From: Streptomyces sp. WZ-12
GTDB taxonomy: Bacteria > Actinomycetota > Actinomycetes > Streptomycetales > Streptomycetaceae
NCBI RefSeq assembly: GCF_028898845.1
Contig: NZ_CP118575.1
Location: 248,001-312,000, forward strand
Direction: 5' to 3'
Length of the DNA: 64,000 nucleotides
Shown in pieces: positions 9,118 to 18,761 of the stretch. The number at the start of each line of letters is the position of its first letter. The stretch's first letter is position 1. The notes under the pieces are model-generated. The model was not told the origin of the DNA and made no database searches. It worked only from the letters and a program-made list of their open reading frames with translations. A program made the translations under genes and the position numbers.

Positions 9118-9280
9118 CGGCTGTCCGACCAGCAGGCCCAGAGGCCCACCACCGTCGCCGCGATGACCAGGTCCCTCGATCCCGAACGCCTTCGTACCCA
9201 TGGCCAATTAGGAGAAATCGGGATGAGGAATTACGTGACGCTCAAACCACTCCAGATGGGGAAAAACGTGACCGCTCACA

Positions 9281-10133
9281 CGATCTCACCGTCATCGAAG
9301 TCGACCGCACCGACCGCAAGGCCCGCCGCGACAACGGCAAGTCCGACCCCGTCGACGCCTATGCGGCCGCGACCGCTGTGCTCTCCGGCCGCGCCACTGG
9401 AACACCAAAGACCCGCAACGGCATCGTGGAAGCCATCCGCTCCCTGCGCGTGGTCCGCAAGAGCGCAGTCAAGGCCCGCACCCAGACCATCAACCAGATC
9501 CGCACCCTGATCGTCACCGCACCGTCCGCGGTCCGCGAGAAGCTGCGCGATCTGTCCACCAGCGCCCTGATCGACACCCTCGCGCGCTCACGCCCCACCG
9601 GTGACCTGGCCGACCCGACCTGCGCGGCCAGAACCGCTTTGCGGCGTCTGGCCCGCCGCTACCAGCAGCTCAGCGAAGAGATCAAGGACGCCGAAAAGGA
9701 GATCGGACCGCTGGTCACCAAGGCCGCACCCCGGCTCATCGCCCTGCCCGGCGTCGGGCCCGAAACCGCGGGACAGCTCCTGTCCACCGCGGGCGACAAC
9801 CCGGGCCGGCTCAAGTCCGAAGCGGCCTTCGCCCACCTGTGCGCGGCCGCCCCCGTTCCCGCGTCGTCGGGCCGCACCAACCGCCACCGCCTCAACCGGG
9901 GAGGCGACCACCAGGCCAACAACGCCCTGCACACCATCGTCCTCGTCCGCATGAAGTACGACCCGCGGACCCGCGAATACGTCGCCCGACGCACCGCCGA
10001 AGGACTCACCAAGAAAGACATCATCCGATGCCTGAAACGGTTCGTCGCCCGCGAGATCTACAGGAACCTGCCACACCTACACACCACGACCACATCGCTC
10101 CCGCAGACCGCTTGACGATCTATAGGAGCTTCC
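9281..10133 (+). mobile_element. IS110-family element, 3' part (copy 1)
   Basis: The transposase frame opens at DLTVIEVDRTDRKARRDNGK, matching residue 84 onward of the complete copy at 53567-54634, and runs to the stop at 10115. The match to the second copy continues to TATAGGAGCTTCC at 10133, which marks the right end. The first catalytic Asp, the 5' part and the non-coding leader are missing, lost at the IS21 junction. It is inserted directly in a group II intron maturase gene. Confidence 0.9.
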
Positions 10134-10484
10134 GGCCCGACCTACCCGCATAAAGAGCTGATCCGCAGGCTCACCGCGAATAGATGTGAGATCTGCCAGC
10201 GACCCGGCAAGGTGGAGGTTCACCACGCCAAGTCGCTCAGGAGCCTCCAACGGGACGGTGACACATCCTCCGATTGGGTGAAGCTGATGGTCGAGCGCCG
10301 CCGCAAGGCCCTTGTGGTCTGCGACGAGTGCCATGGCCGCATCCACCAGAGGACGCCGCACGTGACTCCCGCGCAGTAGTCACTGGAGAGCCGTGCTGCC
10401 CGGAAACGGGCATGGCCGGTTCGGTGGGAGGCCGGACGGAAAAGGACCTGCTCAGCAGGCACCTCGCTGTCCGACCGACCCTAC
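10134..10484 (+). other. Group II intron, 3' half with maturase C-terminus and domain V
   Basis: From 10134 to 10379 the frame encodes the C-terminal HNH-type region of an intron reverse transcriptase (HKELIRRLTANRCEICQRPG, KVEVHHAKSL, VVCDECHGRIHQ). Downstream, GAGCCGTGCTGCCCGGAAAC, GGGCATGGCCGGTTCGGTGG and a purine-rich stretch match the domain V layout of bacterial (class C-like) introns. The 3' splice site is placed after CCGACCCTAC (10484), because the following CGGCAGTCTACG continues the IS481 reading frame. The 5' half of a matching intron lies at 58048. Confidence 0.8.
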
Positions 10485-11473
10485 CGGCAGTCTACGCCGC
10501 GAACTGCTCGACTCCTGCGGCCCGTTCGAGACGCTGACGGTGGCCCAGGCCAGTATCGAGGAGTGGGTACACGCCTACAACTACCGTCGGCCACACCAGG
10601 CTCTGGCACATGGCGACGCCGATCTCCAGGTTCCGCCCCGTGCCCGCGCCCTCGGCGCCACCGACTCCCCCGGAGCCGTCCGGGCCGCATCCCGAGCGGG
10701 TCCTCATCCCGCAGCGTGAGGCCGGACCGGACGACGGTGAGGCCGTCGAGGTCGACATGGTCATCTCCCCGGCCGGACGGATCGTGCTGCCCGGGAACAA
10801 CCAGCTGAAGTTCCCTGCCGCGCTGGGCGGGCACCCGGTCACGATCTGGGCCGACCTGCGCAGCATCCACGTGACCCTCGCCGGCGAGCTCATCCGCACC
10901 CGCCACTCCCGCCTCAGCTCCGAGGACCTGGCCCACCTGCGACTGCGCGGCCGGACGGCAGGCCCAGAGTCGGCCGCCTCTGCGGCACCGCGCGGGCCGC
11001 TCCCGGCAGCCACGGCAGTCGAAGTCGACCGCACCGTCGACCGCGACGGCATGGTCGCCCTCGCCGGACAGCGGCATCTGCTCGCGGTGCAGCTGTCCGG
11101 GCAACGCGTCACCCTCCGCCTGGACCGGCATCTGCTGCACGTCATCGCCGACAAGCACCTGGTCAAGACCACGCCCGCACCCATCACGCCCCGTCAGGCC
11201 GCGCGTCTCAACGGCGCCCGGTCGACTGCCGAACCGCTCCCGCCGCCACCCCAGGGGCCCGTCAAGGTCATGCGGAAGATCCCGGTCGACGGCATCACCC
11301 AGGTCGGAGGCCAGCGACTGCGGGTCGGCAGGGCCCACGCCGGCAAAACCGTGGTCATCATTGCCGAGGACACCGTCTTCCGCGTGCTCCACAACGACAT
11401 CGAGATCGGTACGCACGCGCGGAAGAACAACAACCGCATCAGCCACCTGCGAGCCACGACCCGCCGTTCCTGA
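10485..11473 (+). pseudogene. IS481-family transposase, 3' exon part with frameshift
   Basis: The sequence reads GSLRRELLDSCGPFETLTVA, then EEWVHAYNYRRPHQALA, the end of the IS481 integrase core. An extra base near 10608 then moves the long C-terminal extension (MATPISRFRPVPAPSAPP onward) into the next frame. The extension holds two beta-rich repeats (PAGRIVLPGNNQLKFPAALG and DRDGMVALAGQRHLLAVQLS). The inverted end GTCAAGGAAGTCCTGA lies near 11538-11553. It fits the 5' part at 57269-58047 exactly across the intron site. Confidence 0.8.
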
Positions 11474-11537
11474 CAAGGATCTCCTGGAACCGTCAACCAA
11501 CATCTGGAACCGTCAGGGATCTCTTGATGCCACCGTG

Positions 11538-11813
11538 TCAAGGAAGTCCTGAACCCCCACAGGCGGTGGCTTGGGTGCCGGTTTCCAGGCCCGTGGCGAC
11601 GATGGAGTACGTGCCGGAGGCGGGGTAGGTGTACTGGGCGTAGGCCTTGTAGATCCCGTCGAATTCGGTTACCTCGGCGTGGACTACATGGTCACCCTCC
11701 GGGCCTCTTTCGTCGTCGAAATTGACGGAGATTCCGGCGTCGGAGTCATCGGGAGGGACCTTATCGACGGTAACCCTGATGGACAGGCCGTTTGATTCGA
11801 GGCTGGCTGCCAT
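11538..11813 (-). CDS. Small beta-sandwich-like protein of unknown function
   Basis: The product is 91 residues with ATG at 11813 preceded by AAGGAGG about 10 bases upstream, a strong ribosome site. The sequence (LSIRVTVDKVPPDDSDAGIS, VVHAEVTEFDGIYKAYAQYT, ASGTYSIVATGLETGT) alternates strands like an Ig-like or PKD-like domain, without a signal peptide. The last codons (GSGLP and the stop) are supplied by the terminal repeat of the IS481 element, so the natural C-terminus may have been longer. I do not recognise the family. Confidence 0.55.
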   Translation of the reverse strand: MAASLESNGLSIRVTVDKVPPDDSDAGISVNFDDERGPEGDHVVHAEVTEFDGIYKAYAQYTYPASGTYSIVATGLETGTQATACGGSGLP

Positions 11814-11975
11814 TGTTTCCTCGCCTCCTTAGCGGTGCTGGACAACCGAGGGAGATGTCTGTCCGGTCGGCTGCGTTGGGAGAGTTGTGGGTGACAGTGA
11901 CTGCGAGACTTCTGTAACCGGCAGCCTGAGCGGATCGTCCCCGCAGCTTCGGAGGAGTTGAAGCCGCCCGTGCTC

Positions 11976-12016
11976 GTGGTGTGGTCCGGCCGCAGCACAC
12001 GACCGGACCACACCAC
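11976..12016. other. Perfect 14-bp inverted repeat (hairpin)
   Basis: GTGGTGTGGTCCGG at 11976-11989 is mirrored by its exact complement at 12003-12016 with a 13-base loop. No T-run follows on either strand, so it may be a GC-rich terminator, an operator or an IS-associated hairpin. It lies upstream of the small protein at 11538-11813. The surrounding 11814-12221 has no gene I can support. Confidence 0.6.
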
Positions 12017-12221
12017 AGTGTCGTCACAGGCCCGCCCGGACAGGAAGGTTCCAGCGGGTACCTCTCCAGGCACCTACCCCGCCTCAAAGGGAACGCTTTA
12101 CGACGTTGTCGGCTATTGCTGTTCGGGTGTGCTGGTCTGGGGATTCGGTTGGTGGGTTGTCAACGGACTTCTGGAGCGGCTCTGATCAACATCTCGGGAT
12201 GGCCGAGCGTGATTGGCTCAT

Positions 12222-12909
12222 GGGGGTCGGAAGTGTGAGGAGATCTGGGAGAAGCAGGCAAGGGATGTCTGGGCCGCTCCGACGGGGGGAAGTTCTTCAT
12301 GGCGCGTTCGCGTTGTCTGGTGGGCTGTTGGCTGTTCTCGGCCCGGTTGTTTAGGTACTTCGAGGTGCGGTGCTCGACCGAGGGCATGACCTGGCGGTGG
12401 GTGGCGTCGTAGGAGCGGAGTTTGTCGGTGACGATCACGCGGGGCAGGTACGCGTACTCCTTGAGGAGCTTGCGGAAGAACCGCTTCGCCGCCGTGGTGT
12501 CCCGCTTGTCCGTGACGAGAATGTCGAGGACGTTGCCGTCCTGGTCCACCGCGCGCCAGAGGTAGCGCATCCGGCCGTTGACCTTGATGAACACCTCGTC
12601 CAGGTGCCACTTGTCGCCCGGGCGAGGCCGGCGGCGACGCAGTTGTCTGGCGTAGGCCGGGCCGAACGTGGTGCACCAGGCGCGGATCGACTCGTACGAG
12701 ACGACGACGCCACGCTCGAAGAGGAGCTCCTCGACCTCCCGGTACGAGAGCGGAAAACGGTGATACAGCCACACCCCGTGAGCGATCACCTCGGCCGGGA
12801 AGCAGTACCCCTTGTACGACGACGCCCCCTCGGACCCCACGACCGACCCCTCCCACAACGACCCAACATCAAGATCACCTCACGCCACCCACAACAACCC
12901 GATAGCGCC
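12222..12909 (-). mobile_element. IS6-family element, 3'-truncated (copy 3)
   Basis: The sequence from about 12222 to 12909 matches copy 2 (3606-4464), including the end GGCGCTATCGGG in complement at 12909. The transposase starts at 12858 and has the same GACGGGGGG frameshift. The last 170 or so bases of the element, including the other terminal repeat, are replaced by unrelated sequence. It is inactive. Confidence 0.85.
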
Positions 12910-12961
12910 GACACCGGGGATACCGTCCTGAGATTCGCTGAAAGTTCACCGGCCGGATGGG

Positions 12962-14665
12962 TTATTGCAGGCGTGTGAGCTTCGATGTGAAGGATGGGGG
13001 TGTGAGATCTTCCTTCAAGGCGACGGGGACTTTCGTTGCTCCCTGGCCGTTGCCGACGCTCAGCACACCAACTTCGGTACCGGTCCTGGCTGAGTGCGGC
13101 GGTTTCTTACCGTCGCTGGTGATCTGCGGATTGAGTTGCATGCCTGGCACGCCAATCGCCTTGAGGTCGTCAGCGGCCACGACAGAGATGTGTCTGCCGA
13201 GACCGTCGTCCAGGTACCCGACGGTCTGTCCCTTGCGGACGATAGTAGTGGAGGTGAGTGCGTCGCGGACCGCCTGCACGATCTTCTTGCTGTTCTCCTT
13301 GACCAGGATGAGGCTGTTGGCGCCGTTGGGGTCGGGGCCGTCCACGTGCTGGTTCAGCATCGTCCCGAGGATCATTGGGGTCTTGTCGCCCACGGTTCTG
13401 TAGGCAGCCCACAACAGGGTTCCGCCTGCCGCAGTGTTGGACCCGGTTTTGATGCCTTTGACGCTCAGCTCCGACAGCAGCAGGTCGTCCATGTTGTTGA
13501 TCAGCGGCTGGCCCAGGCCGCCGATGGTGGCCTTCGGAATGGCGACGACCGCGCGGAAGACGTCGAATTTCATCACCGCCTCCGCCAGCTTGAGCTGATC
13601 CACTGCGGTGCTCACGGTTTTGTCATCCAAGCCGCTGGGGTCGGTATAGGCGGTGTCCTTCATCCCCAGTTCCTTGGCGGCATCGTTCATCTTTTGTATG
13701 AAGGCCGCCTCGGAATCGCTGCCGGTGGCCCAACGCGCCAGTAGCCGGGCGATATTATTGCCTGAGGGAATCATCAGCATCTTCAACATGTCTTGCTGGC
13801 TGAACTTCTGGCCGACAGTCAGCCCTTCAATGCGCGACTCGTCCTTGGCTTTGCCGTCTTCCACCGCCCTGGCGTCGACCTCGACCGTCGGCCCCGCCTC
13901 GTCCTTCCCCAACGGGTGCTCCCGGAGCAGGACGTAGGCCGTCATCACTTTGGCGATGCTGGCGGTCGGTACCGGCTTCTGTTCACCGTACGTGCCGATC
14001 ATGCCTGTGCCCTCCAGCTGGACTGCGGCTTGGCCCTGCTCCGGCCAGGGCAGTGTCAGCTGCCCCGGTACAGTGAACGAAGCAGAGGCCTCGTCGATGC
14101 GCAGCACCGGATGGGGCAACGGGCGGAACGTTTGGATGGTCACGAGCATGATGCCCAGCAGCGCGAGGAAGGGTGACCAGATCTTCAGTCGCTGCGCGAC
14201 TGCGCGGCTGGGAGTCATGGGCGGAGGCGGTCTGTTGGTGAGCTGCGCCAACAGTTCGAGGGGAGGCTGGGTGGAGGCATCTGCCGGTTCGATGCCTCGA
14301 GAGTCCTGCGGAATGCAAGGTCGCGTTGATGCTGAGGGGTCAGAGCATGGAGCGGGGTGTTCCGCGGTCTCCTTGTCCGAGGTTTGCAAGGCGGCGGCCT
14401 CGCCTGTGGGTGGGAGAGCTGGCTCAGGACCGGGCGGGTTGGTGGAGTTCGGGGTGTCGGCAGATTCCCGCGATTCCTGATTGCTGTCCTCGGCGCCTTG
14501 AGCGGTCGATTCTGCCGCGTCGACATCGGCGTCGGCGGAGAGCCCAGCTATGTCGGCAGGAAGGAGGTTCCTCGACTCTCCGTCAGACTTGTGGGCTTGA
14601 TTGTCTTGGGCGCGTCGCTGTGGCGTCCTGTTGTGTGACTGTGCGTCAGCGGACTTGTCTGCCAC
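12962..14665 (-). CDS. D-alanyl-D-alanine carboxypeptidase (PBP5/6 family), membrane anchored
   Basis: The GTG start at 14665 has AAAGGAG seven bases upstream. The 567-residue protein has a long low-complexity cytoplasmic N-terminus (about 1-160, rich in Ser, Asp, Pro), one membrane segment (about 170-188, WSPFLALLGIMLVTIQTF) and an extracytoplasmic D,D-peptidase domain. The active-site motifs are ASIAKVMTA (SxxK), SGNNIA (SxN) and KTGSN (KTG). It trims the terminal D-Ala from peptidoglycan pentapeptides and so limits 4-3 cross-linking. It follows the PBP gene at 14729-17035 on the same strand, with 63 bases between. Long acidic tails of this kind occur in Streptomyces carboxypeptidases. Confidence 0.9.
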   Translation of the reverse strand: MADKSADAQSHNRTPQRRAQDNQAHKSDGESRNLLPADIAGLSADADVDAAESTAQGAEDSNQESRESADTPNSTNPPGPEPALPPTGEAAALQTSDKETAEHPAPCSDPSASTRPCIPQDSRGIEPADASTQPPLELLAQLTNRPPPPMTPSRAVAQRLKIWSPFLALLGIMLVTIQTFRPLPHPVLRIDEASASFTVPGQLTLPWPEQGQAAVQLEGTGMIGTYGEQKPVPTASIAKVMTAYVLLREHPLGKDEAGPTVEVDARAVEDGKAKDESRIEGLTVGQKFSQQDMLKMLMIPSGNNIARLLARWATGSDSEAAFIQKMNDAAKELGMKDTAYTDPSGLDDKTVSTAVDQLKLAEAVMKFDVFRAVVAIPKATIGGLGQPLINNMDDLLLSELSVKGIKTGSNTAAGGTLLWAAYRTVGDKTPMILGTMLNQHVDGPDPNGANSLILVKENSKKIVQAVRDALTSTTIVRKGQTVGYLDDGLGRHISVVAADDLKAIGVPGMQLNPQITSDGKKPPHSARTGTEVGVLSVGNGQGATKVPVALKEDLTPPSFTSKLTRLQ

Positions 14666-14728
14666 TGGCTTCTCCTTTGCTCAAAGCGTTGCCGTCCTAC
14701 TCGGGCGCGATACTTCCGGGCGTCTTAG

Positions 14729-17035
14729 TTAGCCGGCTTCGTCCGGCTCTGTCGGTGTGGGTTTCACCGATGGGTTGTGGGTGGGTCCGGTCGGTCTGGG
14801 TGTCGGGCGGTGCGTCGGGGGTTGTTCGGGGGTGTCTGCCGGCATGGTGGGCCGCGGGGATGGTACGTCTGCCGGCGGCGTCGTGGGCAGCGGGCTGTAC
14901 GTCGGCGGCGCCGTCGTGGGTGCCGTCGTGGGTGCCGTCGTGGGCATGGTGTCGGGTGTGTGTGTCGGGGCCGGTGCCTCGTCGGAGTTGCTGCCGGTCT
15001 CCAGATCGAACGTGGTGTGGTCGCCCTTGACCGCCTCGAAGGTGTATGCCGACCAGATCCTGGCCGGGGTGCCGCCGCCGGCAACCTGGCGGGGGTTGCC
15101 GGCCGCGCCGGCGATCGAGACCTGGCCCCCCTTGGGGACGACGCGCTCCTTGCCGTCCTCCGTGACCTGGCGTGGTTCGGCGGCCTCGCCCCACAGGCCG
15201 ACCGCGGTGGCCAGGTTCGGAGTGTAACCGACGTACCAGGCCGACTTGTTGTCGTCAGAGGTACCGGTCTTGCCCGCCACCTGCCGGCCCTGCCGGTTCT
15301 TGGCCTCGGCCACCGACTTCCGGGCCGAGCCGTCGTCGACCACGCCCTTAAGCACCGAGGTTACGCTGTCCGCCGTCTCCCGGCTGATCACGTGGTCACC
15401 GGTCCCCTGCTTCGGCTCGTAGGTCCGTGTCGGGTGCTCGGCCTTCTTGACGACGGTCGGAGTGACCTTCTTGCCGTGGTTGGCCAAGGTGGCGTAGACA
15501 CCTGCCATCTGCAGAGGACTGGCGCCGTAGGAGCCGAGAGACATGGCCGGGTGCGCCTTCTGCTGTCTGATGCCGGTGATGCCGAGTTCGTCGGCGTCGT
15601 CCCGGACCCGGTCGAGCCCCACGTCCACGCCCATCTGCGCGAAGACGCTGTTGACCGACTGGTTCATGGCCTCCTGGACGGAGACGGGCCCGTGGTCGAT
15701 GTCGTCGAGGTTGGGTGGGGCGTATCCGCGGCCCTCCTCACCCTTCACCGGGACCTCGCTGTTGCCGTTGTAGACGGTCCGGGCATTGACCGATCTGCCG
15801 TCGTGTGTTTTCGCCTCGTTCTCCAGCGCGGAGGCGAAGACGACCGGTTTAAAGGTGGATCCGGGCTGATAGGTGGTGGTGGTCGCATTGCTCAACTGGT
15901 GCTCGGTGAAGTCCTGGCCGCCGTAGAGCGCGACGACCGCACCGGTATGGGGGTCCACCGAGACGGCGCCGACCTGTATGTCCTGGTCGGCTCTCTTCCT
16001 GGGGTCGAGCTTGCTGGTCAGCTCCGCCTTCACGGCGTTCTCGAGAAGCTTCTGGGTCTTCCGATCGATGTTAAGGGTAATCGTCCAACTGCCCTTGTGC
16101 AGCTCCTGTTCGCTCACGCCCTGTCTGCGTATTTCGGCATCGGCGGCCTGCACCAGATAGCCAGTCTGCCCCTCCGTGCCGGGCCTGGGCCTGGGAGCGC
16201 CGGGGGTCGGGAACTTCATCGCCGCGCGCCGGCCGGGGTCCAGGGATCCCATCTTCACCGCATTGTCGAGCGCATAGTTCCAACGTTCGGTGACCAGCTT
16301 CTTCCCAGTGTCCGAGGCGACTGCCCAGTCGTACTGGCTGGGGGCCTGGAGCAACGACGCGAGATATGCGCCCTGTTCGACGGTGAGCCTGGAGGAATCG
16401 ACGTCGTAGTACGCCTGCGCCGCGGCTTGGATACCGTAGGCCCCACGCCCGTAGTAGCTGGTGTTGATGTATCCGGCGAGGATCTCGCTCTTGCTGTACC
16501 GCTGATCGACCTTGAGGGAGATCACCAGTTCCTTGAGCTTGCGGGTGACCGTCTGGTCCTGGTTCAGGTAGTAGTTCTTGACGTACTGCTGGGTGATGGT
16601 CGACCCGCCCTGCTTGCCCTTGCCGGAGACCGTGTTCCACAGGCCGCGGACGGTTCCCTTGAGGTCCACGCCGTCGTCGTCGTAGAAGGACATGTTCTCG
16701 GCGGCGACGAAGACCTCCTGGACAGGCTTGGATATCTTCTCCAGACCGACGATGTCCCGGTTGACCTGTCCGAGACGGGCCAGAACCTTTCCGTCGGAGA
16801 ACTTGTACACATTGTTCTGGCGTTGAGCCATGGCGTTCGCCTCGGGGATCGGCACCGTCACGTAGACGGCATAGCAGGCGCCCATCGTAAGAAGGCAGAG
16901 ACCGAAGAACGTGCCGAGAAGCTTCTTCCAGGTGAAGAACCGGCGTATCCCTTTCCTTCTCGCCTTCCCTCTTCTCCGATGCGCTCCACGCCCTCGGCAG
17001 TGTTCTTCCGCTCGCCCCATGCCTCGGTCACCCAC
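14729..17035 (-). CDS. Bifunctional class A penicillin-binding protein (glycosyltransferase/transpeptidase)
   Basis: The 768-residue protein (GTG 17035; ATG at 17020 is an alternative) has a basic cytoplasmic N-terminus and one membrane anchor (about 40-62). The GT51 domain shows AAENMSFYDDDGVDLKG, KGKQGGSTITQQYVKN and RKLKELVISLKVDQRYSK. The transpeptidase domain shows GSTFKP, SVN in NQSVNSVF and KTGTSDDN. The last 100 or so residues are Pro/Thr-rich repeats (TAPTTAPTTAPPTYSP), likely spanning the wall. It polymerises and cross-links peptidoglycan. With the carboxypeptidase downstream it forms a small wall-synthesis pair. Confidence 0.93.
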   Translation of the reverse strand: MGDRGMGRAEEHCRGRGAHRRRGKARRKGIRRFFTWKKLLGTFFGLCLLTMGACYAVYVTVPIPEANAMAQRQNNVYKFSDGKVLARLGQVNRDIVGLEKISKPVQEVFVAAENMSFYDDDGVDLKGTVRGLWNTVSGKGKQGGSTITQQYVKNYYLNQDQTVTRKLKELVISLKVDQRYSKSEILAGYINTSYYGRGAYGIQAAAQAYYDVDSSRLTVEQGAYLASLLQAPSQYDWAVASDTGKKLVTERWNYALDNAVKMGSLDPGRRAAMKFPTPGAPRPRPGTEGQTGYLVQAADAEIRRQGVSEQELHKGSWTITLNIDRKTQKLLENAVKAELTSKLDPRKRADQDIQVGAVSVDPHTGAVVALYGGQDFTEHQLSNATTTTYQPGSTFKPVVFASALENEAKTHDGRSVNARTVYNGNSEVPVKGEEGRGYAPPNLDDIDHGPVSVQEAMNQSVNSVFAQMGVDVGLDRVRDDADELGITGIRQQKAHPAMSLGSYGASPLQMAGVYATLANHGKKVTPTVVKKAEHPTRTYEPKQGTGDHVISRETADSVTSVLKGVVDDGSARKSVAEAKNRQGRQVAGKTGTSDDNKSAWYVGYTPNLATAVGLWGEAAEPRQVTEDGKERVVPKGGQVSIAGAAGNPRQVAGGGTPARIWSAYTFEAVKGDHTTFDLETGSNSDEAPAPTHTPDTMPTTAPTTAPTTAPPTYSPLPTTPPADVPSPRPTMPADTPEQPPTHRPTPRPTGPTHNPSVKPTPTEPDEAG

Positions 17036-17104
17036 CTTCGATTCGGCTCATCGGACACACCATGACGACCTCGAAAACTAACACGACAAAGAAAACAAGA
17101 AGGC

Positions 17105-17121
17105 GAGTCGAAAGTCGACTC
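17105..17121. promoter_or_regulatory. Short inverted repeat upstream of the PBP gene
   Basis: GAGTCGA and TCGACTC form a 7-bp stem with a 3-base loop, 70 bases upstream of the PBP start. The following TCTATAGTGGATTAAT is the most AT-rich stretch in the gap. It could be an operator or part of a divergent promoter; this is inference from position only. Confidence 0.25.
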
Positions 17122-17144
17122 CAGGTGGTCTATAGTGGATTAAT

Positions 17145-17519
17145 GTGATTTCTTCTGGCCGTCTGAAATCGCGCTGCGTAGACCCTATGGCGGCATCCCT
17201 CGATACCCGCCGGGCCAAATGCTTTGATCGTCGTCACCCGCGATCATCCGATCTCGGAATTCAATTCGAATGGGGCGCGGCCTGCAGCGTAGCCCGGACG
17301 GCGGTACGCCCGTACGGCCTGCGGCCAGTTGCCGAAGGCACACGGCAACCACTGATGCTGGGCCCCGGATCCGCCCCTTCCTGCAACGCACCGGACACCG
17401 ACCCGGTGGGCGTCGAGATCATATGCCTGTGGAAGGGCAAGATCACTGTCTTCAACCCGCACTACCCCAACTCCGCCTGCGCGCAGGCGTCCGCGGTCCT
17501 GGTCGTCCCGATCCACTGA
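17145..17519 (+). CDS. Possible small protein or degraded gene end, unknown
   Basis: An open frame of 124 codons runs to TGA 17517-17519. Only the last 55 or so codons (from about 17355: CNAPDTDPVGVEIICLWKGK, ITVFNPHYPNSACAQASAVL) have the strong third-position GC bias of a real gene. The first part looks less coding, so this may be a gene remnant with a non-native start. No family is recognised. It converges on the kinase relic. Confidence 0.35.
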   Translation: MISSGRLKSRCVDPMAASLDTRRAKCFDRRHPRSSDLGIQFEWGAACSVARTAVRPYGLRPVAEGTRQPLMLGPGSAPSCNAPDTDPVGVEIICLWKGKITVFNPHYPNSACAQASAVLVVPIH

Positions 17520-17529
17520 CACCCGTCCC

Positions 17530-17947
17530 ACTCGCGGCCTCACCGGTCGGACTCCTCCTCGTACGGCGGGAGTCCGACCCGTACGGTGAGTCCGCCGCCC
17601 GGGTTAGCGACGGCGGTAACCGTTCCGTGGTGGGCTGCGAGATCGAGCGCACGATGGCCAGCCCGAGTCCATGGCCTGAACGCTCACCGGCCAGCCGGGT
17701 CCGTACCCGGTAGAAGGGTTCGAAGAGCCGGTCGACGAGTTCCTCGTCGACCGGCGTTCCGTATTCACGACGTTCGTGATCACCGCGGCGCCGCGGTGAT
17801 TGGCCAGCCGCACCGAACCACCCGGTACGTTGTGGGTGAGCGCGTTGTCGAGCAGGTTCAGCACCAGCTGCTGCAGGAGCGTGCTGCTGCCACTGACTGC
17901 GCAGCCTGCACTCTCTGTTTCGGCAGTGAGCAGGAGCCCCTCCAGCG
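17530..17947 (-). pseudogene. Sensor histidine kinase, ATPase-domain relic with two frameshifts
   Basis: Reading across frames gives LLNLLDNALTHNVPGGSVRL (N box), then GTPVDEELVDRLFEPFYRVR and SGHGLGLAIVRSI (F and G boxes), then HHGTVTAVANPGGGLTVRVG. Frame changes fall near 17761 and 17635. The sensor, membrane and dimerisation parts are absent; similarity stops at about 17947, where the protease gene ends. No response regulator is nearby. It is a dead fragment of a two-component kinase. Confidence 0.75.
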
Positions 17948-17948
17948 C

Positions 17949-18761
17949 TCAAGTTCGTGGCGGAGTGTGTCTTGTGGTTGTGTTGATCCAGTCGAGGAAC
18001 TGGCTGGTATCTGTGTAACGGCTGTGCCAGGCGTCCTGTGGTCCCCCGGCGCTGTTGGTGATCCCGGCCAACTTCCAGCCTTCCCTGCTACTGATGACCG
18101 CGGGGCCTCCGGAGTCCCCGCCATTGGCACCCCGGCCCTGTGAGTCGATGAAGTCGAGGAAACGGTCGTCCGCCTTCGCCAGGGGCAGCGTGACCTCCCT
18201 CAGGCGCTTGGGCCGTTCACCTTCTTCTGTGTACCCCCAGCCGAGAAGCCGCACTGGGGCATCGATCGCGGGCGTGCTGCCGGCAAGATTGACGGACGTG
18301 TTGGACACCGGCCGGTCCAGCTTGAGGAGCGCGAGATCGACCCCCCTGAATGCGGGAATCGACGGGTCGAACTCCGCGGTGGGATGGAGGTGGACGTCCT
18401 CGGCGGCCACGTTGGCCGTCGTCCCTCCACGGGAGGCATGGAGGCTGCCGATCCTGAGCCGCTCCGGCTTGCCCTTGTTCGTCTCCGGGTCGATGACGCA
18501 GTGTGCTGCTGTCAGCACCCACTGCTCGGAGATGAGTACACCGCCGCAGTGGTGGCCCTGCCCTTGTGCCCCTTGCAGCGATACCATCCACTCTTCGGCC
18601 TGCTGCGTCTCTTCCCCCCTGTTGATCGCATGTGCCGGCTCCGCTGCCGACACCAGTGCAAATCCGGTACACGCAGCTGCGGTCAGGTGCCGGGCGACGG
18701 CGCTGCGCCTCCTGCGCATGAGTGCCCCGGATACACGGGTCTTAAGGCGGCGTATGTTCAC
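17949..18761 (-). CDS. Secreted trypsin-like serine protease (S1 family)
   Basis: The GTG start at 18761 is chosen because GAGGAGGAG lies just upstream; a longer frame to 18953 would place extra sequence before the signal peptide. The 270-residue protein has an Arg-rich signal peptide (RRRRSAVARHLTAAACTGFA, cleavage after PAHA), then the S1 domain. The triad is visible: His in VLTAAHCV, Asp in GVDLALLKL and Ser in GANGGDSGGPAV. The only clear disulfide is HCGG...AHC. It probably degrades or processes extracellular or wall proteins. It follows the kinase relic tail to tail with no gap. Confidence 0.9.
   Translation of the reverse strand: MNIRRLKTRVSGALMRRRRSAVARHLTAAACTGFALVSAAEPAHAINRGEETQQAEEWMVSLQGAQGQGHHCGGVLISEQWVLTAAHCVIDPETNKGKPERLRIGSLHASRGGTTANVAAEDVHLHPTAEFDPSIPAFRGVDLALLKLDRPVSNTSVNLAGSTPAIDAPVRLLGWGYTEEGERPKRLREVTLPLAKADDRFLDFIDSQGRGANGGDSGGPAVISSREGWKLAGITNSAGGPQDAWHSRYTDTSQFLDWINTTTRHTPPRT

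Larger units (their letters stand above)
6680..9280. mobile_element. IS21-family insertion sequence type a, copy 1 (2601 bp)
   Basis: The ends are TGTGAACGGTCTCGTTATTC at 6680 and, in complement, TGTGAGCGGTCACGTTTTTC ending at 9280, with a CCCC-containing second repeat in both. An apparently identical copy with the same length and orientation lies at 58328-60928. The flanks (GGCTC / CGATC) show no target duplication, so the present junctions arose by recombination or adjacent deletion rather than by simple insertion. Confidence 0.9.

Noticed and set aside
9111..9280. Upstream fusion of the IS110 fragment to IS21 sequence as one gene
   Set aside because: The frame crosses an IS junction by chance; homology to IS110 begins only at 9281.
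14777..17065. Plus-strand open frame of over 760 codons opposite the PBP gene
   Set aside because: It is a GC-rich shadow. The minus strand has every PBP motif and a membrane anchor.
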